Part shown: in pieces, positions 45,114 through 54,746 of the stretch
Numbering within the stretch: the first letter of the stretch is position 1
How the letters are laid out: each line of letters begins with the position of its first letter
Source of the DNA: SCN-70-22 sp046327755
Lineage (GTDB): Bacteria > Gemmatimonadota > Gemmatimonadetes > Gemmatimonadales > Gemmatimonadaceae
Length of the DNA stretch: 64,000 bases
Reading direction: 5' to 3'
Assembly: GCA_046327755.1 (NCBI GenBank)
Contig: JAXLXW010000008.1
Coordinates: forward strand, 124,001 to 188,000
Made by a program: the position numbers and the translations under genes
Notes under the pieces: generated by a model
Database searches by the model: none
Seen by the model: the letters and a program-made list of their open reading frames with translations, nothing else
Told to the model about the DNA's origin: nothing

Positions 45114-46466
45114 TTACTGCGTGACCGAGGGGCAGGTCCCCTCGCCGTCCTTCATGCTGGTGTTGTTCAGGATCTCGGTGCGCGAAAGCGGCAGCTTCGT
45201 CGCGCGTGCGGCGCCGAGGTAGTCCTTCACCACGCCGAACCGATACAGGTCCTGCATGCGGTGCCCTTCGACCCACAGCTCCGCCTGTCGCTCGTTGAGG
45301 AGCGCGTCGCGGGCCGCCGTGGCGCTCGTCGGCGTCGTGATCGCCGGGAGCCCGACCCCACTCCGCGTGCGCAGCGAGTTGAGGATGCTGGCTTCGGTCG
45401 CGTAGTCGTTGTTCCGGTACGCCACCTCGGCCTCGATCAGCGTGGCCTCGACCTTCGAGAGCATGCGGATCGGTGCGCCGCGGTCCGAGTGCTTCGTGAT
45501 GCCGAAATACGCGAAGCGGTTGTTCACGCCGAGCTGCCCGGCGCGGCGCGTCACCGCCATGCGCTTGTCGTCCTTCGTCGGATCGAACCAGTCACGCAGG
45601 TACGCCTCGCCCGTCGTCGTGGAGTCGATGACGTGCACGCGCGAGTGGTACATGCGGCGCAGCCCGCCCGACCGGTTGCGATTCTGGTGGAACTGGTTCC
45701 CGGTCCACGACTGCGTGCTCGCCGCCCCTTCCGCGTAGATCGCGTTGTAGACGAAGCCCGCGGCGACGTTCTGTGCGTCGGCCTTGGCCGCCGCGTAGTT
45801 CCCCGCCATCAGGTTGGCGCGCGCGCGTCCGGCATACGCCACGTTGGTCCACTTGGCCTGCGCCGCGGCATCACCCTGGATGGCCTGTGCCGCGGTCAGT
45901 CCGGCCGTGAACTTCGCGATCGCCTGCTTCCACACTTCGGTGTCCGGCGAGCGCGCCGCGTTCGACGTCAGCGGGGCCTCACAGTACGCGCCGGCCATCA
46001 GCATGTCGGCCAGCGCATCCGTGAGGAGCGCCTGGGCGCGCAGTGGCGACGTCTGCGCCGCCGCCCCCAACACCGCCCCCACGCGCGTCGCCGCGCTCTG
46101 CGCCGCGAAGCGCGCCCGCAGCAACTGGTTCTGCGCATCGGAGAACGACCCCGCGGTCGCCCAGTCGTGCCGGATGCGCCCCTCGGAGATGTCCTCCCAG
46201 TCGATCCACGTCGACGTCGACTCCACGTCGTCGCTCAACAGCTCGGTCATGACGATCATGTCGTCGTAGGCGAGCATGAGGACGCCCTCGGCGCCGTCCG
46301 TGACGTTCTTGATGATGATGCTGTTGTTCAGGGCGTCGTCGCCGAACGCCTGCGGGTTCGGGACGTCGAGGGCGCCACTGCAGGCCACCCCGGACAGCAG
46401 CAGCGCCGCCGTCCCCGCCACCGACGCGAGGCGAACGGTGCCCGCCTGCCTTCTATGCGTAGTCAT
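45114..46466 (-). CDS. SusD/RagB-family outer-membrane lipoprotein
   Basis: A 450-residue surface lipoprotein that closes the lid of the SusC transporter and binds its substrate. The signal peptide ends LLLSGVACSG, with Cys as lipidation site, and LDVPNPQAF is the usual SusD start. The protein is helical with TPR-like pairs (AGRARANLMAGNYAAAKADAQNVAAGF) and ends with the conserved RQAELWVEGHRMQDLYRFG segment. It lies 33 nt behind the susC-like gene. Association with three peptidase genes suggests peptides as substrate, as in the RagAB system. Confidence 0.88.
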   Translation of the reverse strand: MTTHRRQAGTVRLASVAGTAALLLSGVACSGALDVPNPQAFGDDALNNSIIIKNVTDGAEGVLMLAYDDMIVMTELLSDDVESTSTWIDWEDISEGRIRHDWATAGSFSDAQNQLLRARFAAQSAATRVGAVLGAAAQTSPLRAQALLTDALADMLMAGAYCEAPLTSNAARSPDTEVWKQAIAKFTAGLTAAQAIQGDAAAQAKWTNVAYAGRARANLMAGNYAAAKADAQNVAAGFVYNAIYAEGAASTQSWTGNQFHQNRNRSGGLRRMYHSRVHVIDSTTTGEAYLRDWFDPTKDDKRMAVTRRAGQLGVNNRFAYFGITKHSDRGAPIRMLSKVEATLIEAEVAYRNNDYATEASILNSLRTRSGVGLPAITTPTSATAARDALLNERQAELWVEGHRMQDLYRFGVVKDYLGAARATKLPLSRTEILNNTSMKDGEGTCPSVTQ

Positions 46467-46499
46467 GTGAATGTGCTCGCAAGTATGGGTGGGAATCGG

Positions 46500-49454
46500 C
46501 TAGAAACGGGTCCGCAGCTGCAACCGGAACACACGCGGCGCCGGCTGCATCAGGAAGCCGCTGTTGAACGTGAACGAGCTCGCACCCGCCCAGTTCATGT
46601 TCGGGTCGACGCAGTTGCAGTCGTCCCACCACCAGACGTTCTGGCCGGACAGCGTGAACGACGTCTGCCCCATGCCGAAGCGCCCGGAAAGCGACGTCGG
46701 GACGTTCCACGCCAGCGACAGCTCGCGCAGACGCACGTTGTCGCGCTTGTCGACGTAATTCAGAATCGACGCCCACTGCGCGATGGAGTCCGCCTTGAAC
46801 GTGCGGGCACCGGTGGCGCTCAGCGCGCCGAGGTACTCGTCGGACCCGCCCTGACGGATGCGGTACGCGCGGTCGCCGTTGCCGAACCAGGCCCCACGCT
46901 CCACCGAGAGCAGCCCATACAGCGTGAACTGGCGCCACCGGAGGCTGTTCGTCCACGAGAAGTTGTTGGTCGGGAGCCCCGGCCCGAAATACATGACCGT
47001 GTCCGACCGCGTCGTCACCGGGCAACCGTACGAGAGCTTCGTGCAATCGCCTAACGTCGGATCGGTCCCCGTGGTCTTCACGGAGAAGCCGGTGGGCCTG
47101 CGATCCCACACGCCGCCGATCGGGTAGCCGAGGCGGAAGTTGTTGTTCCCCAGGTTCACGCCACCCAGGTCGTTGATCTTGTTCTTGTTCCCGTCGGCGC
47201 GAAGCCCGGTCGTCCAGTCAAACTTCGCGGTCTGCACGACCACGTAGTTGATCGACGCTTCCCACCCCTTGTTCTGGATCTCGCCGATGTTGACGCTCCT
47301 CGCCGTGGTGAAGCCGCCCGAGGGCGGGTTGAGCTTTGGCACGATCGCGTCGTTGGTCCGCTGGTCGTACATCGACGCCTCGAGGCCGAGGCGATCGTTC
47401 AGCAACCCCACCTCGAATCCGACTTCCTTCTCCGTCGACTTCTCTGGACGGAGGTCGGCGTTGCCCGGGTTGAGCGGAACGATACCGGAGCTCGACGTGA
47501 ACACTGGGGTCGACGCGTACGACGTGAACGAGTCGAACGGCCCCGGCATCTTGCCGGCCTGGCCGTACGCCGCGCGCACGCGCGCCGCCGTGATGAACTT
47601 CGGCAAGTACCCGCCCTTCGACATGTCATACGAGAGGTCGAACTTCGGGTATTTCTTGTAGCCGTAGTTCTTGCCGAACGCGCTGTTGCCGTCAATGCGG
47701 ATACCGACGGTCATGAACAGCTGGTCCTTGATCGAGAAGCGGTCCTGGGCCAGGAAGCCCAGGTTGACCGTCTTGGTGTAGTTCTCCGCCGCCTGCGTCG
47801 TCGCGGCCGACGAGATCGAGCTGACGCCCGGGCCCGGGAATGAGTTGCCCACCGACTGCAGCAGGCTCTCGATGTCCCAGAAGCCCTGACCACCGGCCGA
47901 GAGGTTCGACTCGATCCCCCACGGGAGCTTCTGCTGCCACATGGCGAGGTAGTCGACCGTGTACGTCTTGTAGTTGCGGATGCCGAGGTTGGACTGGCCG
48001 TTGGTCACCCCCGCCGGGCCGAAGGCGCCGGCGTACGGGAAGAAACGGCTCTTGTGGTCGTTGACCGCGTCGACGCCCACGATGAAGCGGTGCGACAGGT
48101 TCGGGCGGATCGTGTTGCTCACCGTAAGGCCGCCGGTCCAACGGTCCACGTCGGACTGCGTCTTCATCGTCTTGATGTCCTTCACCGGCACCCAGGCCTC
48201 GCCGTACGGACGCGTCGCCGAGGCCGTCCGCGGGTTGCCGTTGATGGCGTTGCCTAACAAGGCCGTCCAGTTGTTCCCGGCCTGGATCTCGTTGATGCGG
48301 TCGCGCGCATACGTCGAGCGCGTCTCGACCGTCCACTTGTCGCTCGGCACGAACGTGAGGTTCAGGCGGAGCGACCCCTTCAGCTGGTCGTTCGGCTGAA
48401 TCGAGCCGACTTCCTTCGAGATCTGCGTCGAGGTGTAGTACGTCGAACGCTGCGTCCCGCCTTGCGCGCTCAGGTCGATGCCGTTGTACGGCCCCTTCTC
48501 GATCATCGTCTCGTTCGCGTCCAGCGCCTGCGTCCCGTCCGGCCCCTTGAAGCGAGGGAACGTCGTCGTCGGCAGGTTGTGGCGCAGCTCCTGGTAGCCG
48601 GTGCCGAGCCCCAGGTTCCACTGCGTCCTCTGCTCGTTGCCGCGGCCGCGCTTGGTGAAGATCTGGATGACGCCGTTGGTCGCCTCGGAGCCGTAGAGCG
48701 TGGCGGCCGCCGCACCCTTCAGCACTTCGACGCGATCGATGTCGTTCGGGTTGATGTCACCCAGGCGGTCCGTCGAGGCGCCGCCGCCGAAGGAGCAGCA
48801 AGCGCCGCCGCCAAACCACTCGGTCGCACGCCCGTCGACGCGCACGCCGTCGACGTACACGACCGGGCGCTGGCTCAGCGAGAACGACGCGGTGCCGCGA
48901 ATGCGGATGTCCTGCCCCGTCCCGACGCCGCCGCCGACGGTCGTCGCGCGAAGCCCCGAGACCTTCGAGGAGAGCATGCGCCCGACGTCAGGGATCGCGA
49001 TCTGCTCGGCGAGCTTCGAGACGTCGACCTCACCGATCGACGCGCCCACCTGACGCTTCTCCACCGCACCGCCCGTCCCCGTCACGACGACCTGCTGGAG
49101 CTCAACAGCCGAGGCCGACAGCGCGAAGTTCACGCGCGCCGTGTCGTTCTCGGCGATCGCGGCCGCCTGCGCCTCGGGGCGATACCCGATGCGCGTCACG
49201 CGCACCGTCCGCTGCCCCGTGGGCACGCCGCGGAACGAGTAGCGTCCCGACGCATCGGTATTCGCGCCGAGCGCCGCTTCACCAACCACCTGCACGCGCG
49301 CTCCCGCAATGGGGAGCCCGGTGGAGCGATCGGTGACGGTCCCCGCCACAGCGCCCGTTCCTTGGGCCACGGCGAGGGCAGGGGTGAGTACTGCGGCGAT
49401 CGCAACGAGCCAGGTGCGAGCGCGCAGCACGCCAGGAGAACGAGAACTGTGCAT
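46500..49454 (-). CDS. SusC/RagA-family TonB-linked outer-membrane transporter
   Basis: A 984-residue TonB-dependent transporter. The ATG at 49454 has GGAGG 6 nt upstream and begins a signal peptide (LVAIAAVLTPALAVAQ). The CarboxypepD-regulatory-like domain (VAGTVTDRSTGLPIAGARV) precedes the plug with VDGVRVDGRATEW and NPNDIDRVEVLKGAAAATLYGSEATNGVIQIFTKRG, then the barrel. The CCSFGGG motif in the plug carries adjacent cysteines. The C-terminus ends RLQLRTRF with terminal Phe. With SusD it forms the bin-with-lid uptake complex. Confidence 0.92.
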   Translation of the reverse strand: MHSSRSPGVLRARTWLVAIAAVLTPALAVAQGTGAVAGTVTDRSTGLPIAGARVQVVGEAALGANTDASGRYSFRGVPTGQRTVRVTRIGYRPEAQAAAIAENDTARVNFALSASAVELQQVVVTGTGGAVEKRQVGASIGEVDVSKLAEQIAIPDVGRMLSSKVSGLRATTVGGGVGTGQDIRIRGTASFSLSQRPVVYVDGVRVDGRATEWFGGGACCSFGGGASTDRLGDINPNDIDRVEVLKGAAAATLYGSEATNGVIQIFTKRGRGNEQRTQWNLGLGTGYQELRHNLPTTTFPRFKGPDGTQALDANETMIEKGPYNGIDLSAQGGTQRSTYYTSTQISKEVGSIQPNDQLKGSLRLNLTFVPSDKWTVETRSTYARDRINEIQAGNNWTALLGNAINGNPRTASATRPYGEAWVPVKDIKTMKTQSDVDRWTGGLTVSNTIRPNLSHRFIVGVDAVNDHKSRFFPYAGAFGPAGVTNGQSNLGIRNYKTYTVDYLAMWQQKLPWGIESNLSAGGQGFWDIESLLQSVGNSFPGPGVSSISSAATTQAAENYTKTVNLGFLAQDRFSIKDQLFMTVGIRIDGNSAFGKNYGYKKYPKFDLSYDMSKGGYLPKFITAARVRAAYGQAGKMPGPFDSFTSYASTPVFTSSSGIVPLNPGNADLRPEKSTEKEVGFEVGLLNDRLGLEASMYDQRTNDAIVPKLNPPSGGFTTARSVNIGEIQNKGWEASINYVVVQTAKFDWTTGLRADGNKNKINDLGGVNLGNNNFRLGYPIGGVWDRRPTGFSVKTTGTDPTLGDCTKLSYGCPVTTRSDTVMYFGPGLPTNNFSWTNSLRWRQFTLYGLLSVERGAWFGNGDRAYRIRQGGSDEYLGALSATGARTFKADSIAQWASILNYVDKRDNVRLRELSLAWNVPTSLSGRFGMGQTSFTLSGQNVWWWDDCNCVDPNMNWAGASSFTFNSGFLMQPAPRVFRLQLRTRF

Positions 49455-49847
49455 GGGGGCCTCCGGTGCGGAAAAGGTGCGAACAGTTCGACTCTGCCAC
49501 GACGTTCGGAAGCATGCAATCGGCTGGCGGGGGCGGGCCGGCCGGGTTCGGCACACTTACGTGCATGGAAGATTGGATACAATCGTCGCGTGACCGGCGG
49601 CGGTCAATCGGTACCTGACCGTTTTTCGCGCGATCGGGACGGAAGGTGGGCTGGCGAGGACGAGCAGTCCGAGATGGCGATGCAGCTGTGACAACACGTC
49701 GCTTGGCACGCGAGGAGCCCGGACTTCACGCGCAAACGTTCTCATGATGGAACCGCCGTTCGTATCTTTTCCGATGTAAACGAAACCACCGCTGCAGCAC
49801 GCCGTCCTAGCTGCGCCAAACAGGTGCGCGCCTTAGTCTCATCGGCA
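49455..49847. other. Divergent intergenic region between susC and mscS
   Basis: About 390 bp with no convincing gene. The susC ribosome site (GGAGG on the minus strand, 49460-49464) is at the left. A short inverted repeat at 49601-49621 is followed by five T residues. The region is locally less GC-rich around 49560-49610 and 49745-49790, where promoters for both directions are expected; I could not fix -10/-35 pairs. Confidence 0.5.
49601..49626 (+). promoter_or_regulatory. Inverted repeat with T-tract upstream of mscS
   Basis: CGGTCA (49601-49606) and TGACCG (49616-49621) form a 6-bp stem with a 9-nt loop, followed by TTTTT. No plus-strand gene ends upstream, so it may be an operator or a leader attenuator rather than a gene-end terminator. 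Confidence 0.3.
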
Positions 49848-50966
49848 ATGCCACAATCGCTCGCCTCCCTCGATCGCCAGTTCCTGGGCAACCCGCTCGA
49901 CGCCTGGCTCACCGCCGCGCTGATCGCGGGGGCGTCCTGGCTCCTCCTCTACCTCCTCAAGGTCGTGGTGGGGCGCCGCCTGGCCGCCCTCGCCGCCCGC
50001 ACGGAGACCGAACTCGACGACGTCGCCTCCGACCTCCTGGGGCGCACGCGGTTCTATTTCATGCTGGCGCTCGCCGTGCGCGCCGGCTCCCCCGCACTCG
50101 AGCTCCCGGCGCTCGCACGCGAGGCGCTGCAGGACCTGACGGCCATCGCCGTCCTGCTGCAGCTGGGCGTTTGGGGGAACGGACTCATCGCCTTCTGGCT
50201 GCGCAAGTGGTCGCGCTCCCGCACGGGCGACGAGCAATCCACGTCGGCCACGCTCAAGGCCATCGGCGTGCTGGCCCGCGGCGTTCTCTGGACGGTCGTC
50301 GCCCTCCTCGCGCTCAAGAACGTCTGGGACTTCGACATCACCGCACTCATCACCGGGCTCGGGGTCGGCGGCATCGCGGTCGCCCTCGCGGTGCAGAACA
50401 TCCTCGGCGACGTCTTTGCTGCGCTCTCGATCGTCCTCGACAAGCCGTTCGATGTCGGCGACACGATCGCCGTCGATACCGCCGTCGGCACCGTCGAGAA
50501 CATCGGCCTCAAGACGACGCGCGTCCGCTCCGTCAACGGCGAGCAGATCATCTTCTCCAACGCCGACCTCCTCAAGGCGCGCGTGCGCAACCTCAAGCGC
50601 ATGGAGGAGCGGCGCATCATGTTCACCGTGGGAATCACCTACGACACGCCTCCCGATCTCGTCGCCAGCGTACCGGCGATGATCAAGGCGATCGTCGAGG
50701 CGGCCCCGGCGACGCGCTTCGACCGCGCGCATTTCGCGCGCTTCATGGACTCGGCGCTCGAGTTCGAGGTCGTCTACTTCATGACCACGAGCGACTACCT
50801 GACGTACATGAACACGCAACAGCAGGTCAACCTCGCGCTGCTGCGCCAGTTCGGCGACGCCGGGATCCAGTTTGCCTTCCCCACGCGAACGGTCATCCAT
50901 ACATCCGCCGACGGGTCACCCGTCCCCGGGCTCGCGCAGGCGGGCGGCGAGGCCGCCGCCGGGTGA
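49848..50966 (+). CDS. MscS-family mechanosensitive ion channel
   Basis: A 372-residue inner-membrane channel that releases osmolytes under hypo-osmotic stress. Helices lie at about residues 20-42, 60-85, 90-112 and 140-165; the pore helix is the Gly/Ala-rich ITALITGLGVGGIAVALAVQNILGDVFAALSIVLDKPFDVGD, the family hallmark. The cytoplasmic beta domain follows (VGTVENIGLKTTRVRSVNGEQIIFSNADLL), then a vestibule domain. It converges on the HExxH protein gene with only 4 nt between the two stops. Confidence 0.92.
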   Translation: MPQSLASLDRQFLGNPLDAWLTAALIAGASWLLLYLLKVVVGRRLAALAARTETELDDVASDLLGRTRFYFMLALAVRAGSPALELPALAREALQDLTAIAVLLQLGVWGNGLIAFWLRKWSRSRTGDEQSTSATLKAIGVLARGVLWTVVALLALKNVWDFDITALITGLGVGGIAVALAVQNILGDVFAALSIVLDKPFDVGDTIAVDTAVGTVENIGLKTTRVRSVNGEQIIFSNADLLKARVRNLKRMEERRIMFTVGITYDTPPDLVASVPAMIKAIVEAAPATRFDRAHFARFMDSALEFEVVYFMTTSDYLTYMNTQQQVNLALLRQFGDAGIQFAFPTRTVIHTSADGSPVPGLAQAGGEAAAG

Positions 50967-50970
50967 TTGC

Positions 50971-53268
50971 CTAACGTCCCGCAGCGCAGCGGTCGTAGGC
51001 GGCACGACGCTCGGCGCGTTCCGCCAGGTCACCGCCGGCGCGCCCATCGTCCGGGCGCGCCGCGCGCCAGAGGATGGCGTCACGCACTTCGCGCATCACG
51101 GAGTCGCGGATCGCCGGCTGCCACGGGCCGCCGCCCAACGCACGGAATCGCGCCGAGGCGGCCGGGTGCGTGCTCGCATACTCGCCCCACCGCTGCACCA
51201 GGCCGCGGGCCCGCGCCTCGGCGGCGATGGCCATCGCCGACGGCACCGTCCACGCATCGCGCCCCTCGCGCGGGGAGTCGAGGAGGAGGCACCGCCACCC
51301 ATTCGACACGTCCGTCGACGCCCGCAGCGCGCTCAGCGTGCTGTTGAACGCATCACCACCGGCCATCGTCCCGTATCGCAGGTCCACGCGGCTCAGCGGC
51401 GCCACCAGCGTCCGCCGCACGACGTCGCTCACCCCAGGCTGCCGCCCGCTTCCATACGTCGCGTCGTACCAGGTGAAGATCCGCGGCGCCACCACCGTCA
51501 TCTCGCGCAGCGCGTCGAGCGTCACGTCGCCGTCCACCGTGCCACCGCGTGGCGGCGCGGCGGAGGCGTAGCCCGTGATCACTCCATCCTGCACCGACGA
51601 CAGGTAGCCGTTCACACGCCCGAGGTGCGCGAGGGACGCCGCGACGAACCAGTCCACGCCACGCGCGAACGCCTCGGTGGGGCGATCGGCCTGCACGGAG
51701 GAGGACAGCATCTCGCGCCGCGGACGCGCCGCACTCGCCAGGCGCCTCACGGTCACCGAAAAGCGATCCGAGTACTGGCGCACCGAGCGATCGGTGCGAT
51801 ATCCGCCTCGGACGCCGTATGTGCGGCGCGCTGCCTGCCAGTCGAGATCGTGTGCCAGCTCGTGCGCCATCGCTCCCGCACTGGTGGCGAGTGGGAAGTA
51901 GGCAGTACGCGTCCCCGGATCGTGCAGGGCAAGCGCGCGATCGGCCAACGGCGAGTCGCCAAAGCGCACGTTGAGCCCCCGCAGGTCGAGCGCCGGGAAG
52001 ACCGTCCTGAGGTCCGAGACCACGTCGTCGAGCATTCGCGTGTAGTACGACCGCCACGACGGTGGGACGTTGCGGTCGAACTCGAGTGAGGCGAGGCCGA
52101 GACGGCCCTGCACCACGAACGCGTCCGGTCCGCCGTCGCCGGGAAACCACGGGCGCTCCTGCGCGTACGCGCGCATCGCCACCGACGCACTCAACACCGC
52201 CATCGCCGCCTCGCTCGATGGGCCAGCGACGGCGCGCAGCCGCGCCAGCTCGGCCGCCATCGATTCCTCGTTGCGCGTGCGCGCCACGAACTGCGCACGC
52301 GCGCGCCGCGACTCGGGGGTTCCCAGGGCACCAGCGACAAACGATCCGTAACCGCCCATGGTGACCGTGACCGGCGCCTGTGGTGGCGCGTTGCGCCGCG
52401 CCACGACTTCCGCGGCGGCCGCACCCGCCGCCCCGCCGAGCGAACGCGCCGTGGCCGAGGCAAGCGGCATGGCTTCGAGCGACGCAAGCCGTTCCACCAG
52501 GCGCGGCAGGAGGCGCACCGCGTCCTGCTCGTCGGTTGGCGACGGCGGATCGGCGAGCGGCGACTCGACCGCGAAGCGACGTTGTGCGCGCCACGTCGCC
52601 ACGAGCTCGACCGGATCAACGTGCGTGCGACGCGCCTCGCGCAGCAACGTCGCAACATCGCGCATGGCCAGCGCACGATCGCGCGCCTGGGCAATTGCGC
52701 CGAGCGCAACGGCAGACGCACGATGCGAGACCACACCGGACGCCGTACCGACCGTGTACGCGAGTCGCAGCGCGAGCTCGGCGGCGCGCGGCGATGCGGC
52801 TTCCTCCGTCACCGACTCCATGAACTGTCGGTGTGCCCGCCCGATGTTTGGCACGGGATGCGGCGCCATGAGATCGAGCGCCTCAGCGGGGGTGACGTAC
52901 GCAGCACCGACGCTGGTGCGCGCGAGGATCGCCTCGGCGAGTCGTTCGCGCCCCTCGACCGAGAGGAACGGGTCACGCGCCGCGTACTCGACCAGCCGGA
53001 ACGGACTCCCGATCCCCAGTCGGAGGCGTTCCAGGTAGAGCGCCGCGGTCACGTCGCCCGTCTTCATGTCCGCGGGCGACTGCATGGCGAGAAGTCGCTC
53101 GACCGAGTCCGCCCACTGTGCGCCGTACGTGAACTCGCGCGCCATGTTCGGGCGGCGATGGCGCCCCTGAACGCGCGCGTAGCCCCAGACCCCCGCGCCA
53201 AGCGCGAGGGCGGCGACTCCAGCCAGCAGGGCCGGACGCACGCGAATCCGAGAGCCGATCGCCATCAT
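50971..53268 (-). CDS. Predicted HExxH zinc metalloprotease of unrecognised family
   Basis: A 765-residue protein with a signal-anchor-like helix (residues 11-31) and a mostly helical extracytoplasmic part. A zinc-protease signature HELAH stands at 469-473, in AMAHELAHDLDWQ, and E532 in DRPTEAFARGVDWF could be the third ligand, 59 residues later, as in gluzincins. The N-terminal half (about 70-350) is helical and resembles no family I know; the C-terminus has repeated short helices. The stop is part of a CGTTAGGC word. Function unknown; envelope proteolysis is plausible. Confidence 0.6.
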   Translation of the reverse strand: MMAIGSRIRVRPALLAGVAALALGAGVWGYARVQGRHRRPNMAREFTYGAQWADSVERLLAMQSPADMKTGDVTAALYLERLRLGIGSPFRLVEYAARDPFLSVEGRERLAEAILARTSVGAAYVTPAEALDLMAPHPVPNIGRAHRQFMESVTEEAASPRAAELALRLAYTVGTASGVVSHRASAVALGAIAQARDRALAMRDVATLLREARRTHVDPVELVATWRAQRRFAVESPLADPPSPTDEQDAVRLLPRLVERLASLEAMPLASATARSLGGAAGAAAAEVVARRNAPPQAPVTVTMGGYGSFVAGALGTPESRRARAQFVARTRNEESMAAELARLRAVAGPSSEAAMAVLSASVAMRAYAQERPWFPGDGGPDAFVVQGRLGLASLEFDRNVPPSWRSYYTRMLDDVVSDLRTVFPALDLRGLNVRFGDSPLADRALALHDPGTRTAYFPLATSAGAMAHELAHDLDWQAARRTYGVRGGYRTDRSVRQYSDRFSVTVRRLASAARPRREMLSSSVQADRPTEAFARGVDWFVAASLAHLGRVNGYLSSVQDGVITGYASAAPPRGGTVDGDVTLDALREMTVVAPRIFTWYDATYGSGRQPGVSDVVRRTLVAPLSRVDLRYGTMAGGDAFNSTLSALRASTDVSNGWRCLLLDSPREGRDAWTVPSAMAIAAEARARGLVQRWGEYASTHPAASARFRALGGGPWQPAIRDSVMREVRDAILWRAARPDDGRAGGDLAERAERRAAYDRCAAGR

Positions 53269-53404
53269 CTCCTCACCGGTGCCACCATCTTACGCAGGGG
53301 ACCGCGGATGGACGTCGATCCGTAGGTCGCCCCTTCCTTGACCGCCACGACGCACGCCGCGTCACGTCCTGCCTGCGCGTCACATTGCGGCTACCTTACC
53401 CGCC

Positions 53405-54064
53405 ATGTCCGTCCGCGGTCCGCTCGCTTTCGCGTCGCGCCCGATGCGCCTCGCCGCAACCTTGCTTGCCGGCGCCGCACTGGTCGCGCTCCCCGCCCGC
53501 GCCGGCGCCCAGGGCGACACGCTCCAGCCACCGGCTCGCACCAACCTCGGACTGGATGCGATCGGCGCCGTGACGACGAGCGCCGGGTGGGCGAGCATCG
53601 AGAACGGATTCCACGCCTGGCAGCTGGGGACTCGCGTCGACTTCGGCTACCTCCGCACCCGTCGCGTACGCCTCATGGCTGACGTCCATTACCTCCTCTC
53701 GCTTCCGCACTCGGAGTACGTGCTCAGCGAGGGGAAGACCTACCGCGACGTCTTCCGCGACTTGTCGGCGCACCTCTCGCTCGCGTTCCACCCCACCTCA
53801 CCATCGGCCCGCGTTGCACCGTATGTCGCCGCCGGCGTCGGCGTCCACGTGCTCTCCAGTAGTTTCGGCTCGCTCACGATCGACACGAGGTACAACACCA
53901 ACAACTTCGGGTTGCGCGAGGCGATCGGACTGCGAGTCGGCGTGGGCGGGAGCGGGCGCCGCGCCGTCACGCTCGAGGTCGAATCGATCCAGGCGCGTGA
54001 CGTGCGCCGGGTGGGAGTCTCGCTCGGGCTCACCGGGCTCTTCAACGACCTGGTGCGCAGGTAG
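53405..54064 (+). CDS. Exported outer-membrane beta-barrel-like protein
   Basis: A 219-residue protein with a signal peptide (MRLAATLLAGAALVALPARAGAQ); the in-frame ATG at 53444 may be the real start. Alternating strands such as WQLGTRVDFGYL, HLSLAFHP, VAPYVAAGVGVHVLSS and GLRVGVGG suggest a small 8-stranded OmpA/OmpX-like barrel. The protein ends in LVRR, without the usual terminal Phe. No specific family was recognised. Confidence 0.55.
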   Translation: MSVRGPLAFASRPMRLAATLLAGAALVALPARAGAQGDTLQPPARTNLGLDAIGAVTTSAGWASIENGFHAWQLGTRVDFGYLRTRRVRLMADVHYLLSLPHSEYVLSEGKTYRDVFRDLSAHLSLAFHPTSPSARVAPYVAAGVGVHVLSSSFGSLTIDTRYNTNNFGLREAIGLRVGVGGSGRRAVTLEVESIQARDVRRVGVSLGLTGLFNDLVRR

Positions 54065-54080
54065 CTCGTCGCGAACGACA

Positions 54081-54128
54081 CACGCCCCGCGCGCGACCGG
54101 AAGCTCGTCCGATCGCACGCGGGGCGTG
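54081..54128. terminator. Bidirectional hairpin between convergent genes
   Basis: CACGCCCCGCG (54081-54091) and CGCGGGGCGTG (54118-54128) are perfect 11-bp complementary arms around a 26-nt loop, midway between the stop of the beta-barrel gene and the stop of osmC. No T-tract is present. Confidence 0.5.
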
Positions 54129-54179
54129 CCCCTCTCACCCGAAGGCGCCGCGCCAGCGAGCGCCAGCGAGCGCCGCTCC

Positions 54180-54608
54180 TTAGACGAGCTGGGCGTCCAG
54201 GGTGATGTTCACGTTCCCCTTGATCGCCTTGGAGATCGGGCAGCCGTCCTTCGTCGCCGCCGCCAGCGACTGGAAGGTGTCGTTGTCGATCCCGGTCGCG
54301 GCCACGCGCACGGTGAGTGCCATCGTGGTGACGGCGAAGGCGTCGCCGACCTTCTCGACGGTGCAGGCGGCGCTGGTCTCGATCTTCTGCGCTGGCGTTC
54401 CGTTGGCCTCGAGCTTTCCGCTCAGCGCCATGCTGAAGCACGACGCCTCGGCGGCGGCGAGCATCTCCTCGGGGTTGGACCCCCGCTCGTCACCGAAGCG
54501 CTTCACGAAGTCGAAATTCCCACCGATGGTCCCCGATTCGCCGGCGAAGGTTCCCTTGCCACCGCGAAGGCCCCCTTCCCAGGTCGCCGATGCATGACGA
54601 GTTGGCAT
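54180..54608 (-). CDS. OsmC-family peroxiredoxin
   Basis: A 142-residue OsmC/Ohr-like thiol peroxidase. The start MPTRHASATWEGGLRGGKG at 54608 is the family N-terminus. The two active cysteines are in LAAAEASCFSMALS and DGCPISKAIKGN, as needed to reduce organic hydroperoxides; GSNPEEMLAAAEASC is the usual OsmC pattern. It is transcribed divergently from sufE. Confidence 0.9.
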   Translation of the reverse strand: MPTRHASATWEGGLRGGKGTFAGESGTIGGNFDFVKRFGDERGSNPEEMLAAAEASCFSMALSGKLEANGTPAQKIETSAACTVEKVGDAFAVTTMALTVRVAATGIDNDTFQSLAAATKDGCPISKAIKGNVNITLDAQLV

Positions 54609-54746
54609 GGTCTCGATTGGTCTGAGTGTGATGCGAAGATGTTGGAGTGCACCCGCGAGATGCACCTGCGTGGTTCCCGTCCCCGGTAGAATCTTCGGTT
54701 GCGCACGATGGTGCCAGTCCTTGCGCCGACGGTTAGGCTTCCCTCC

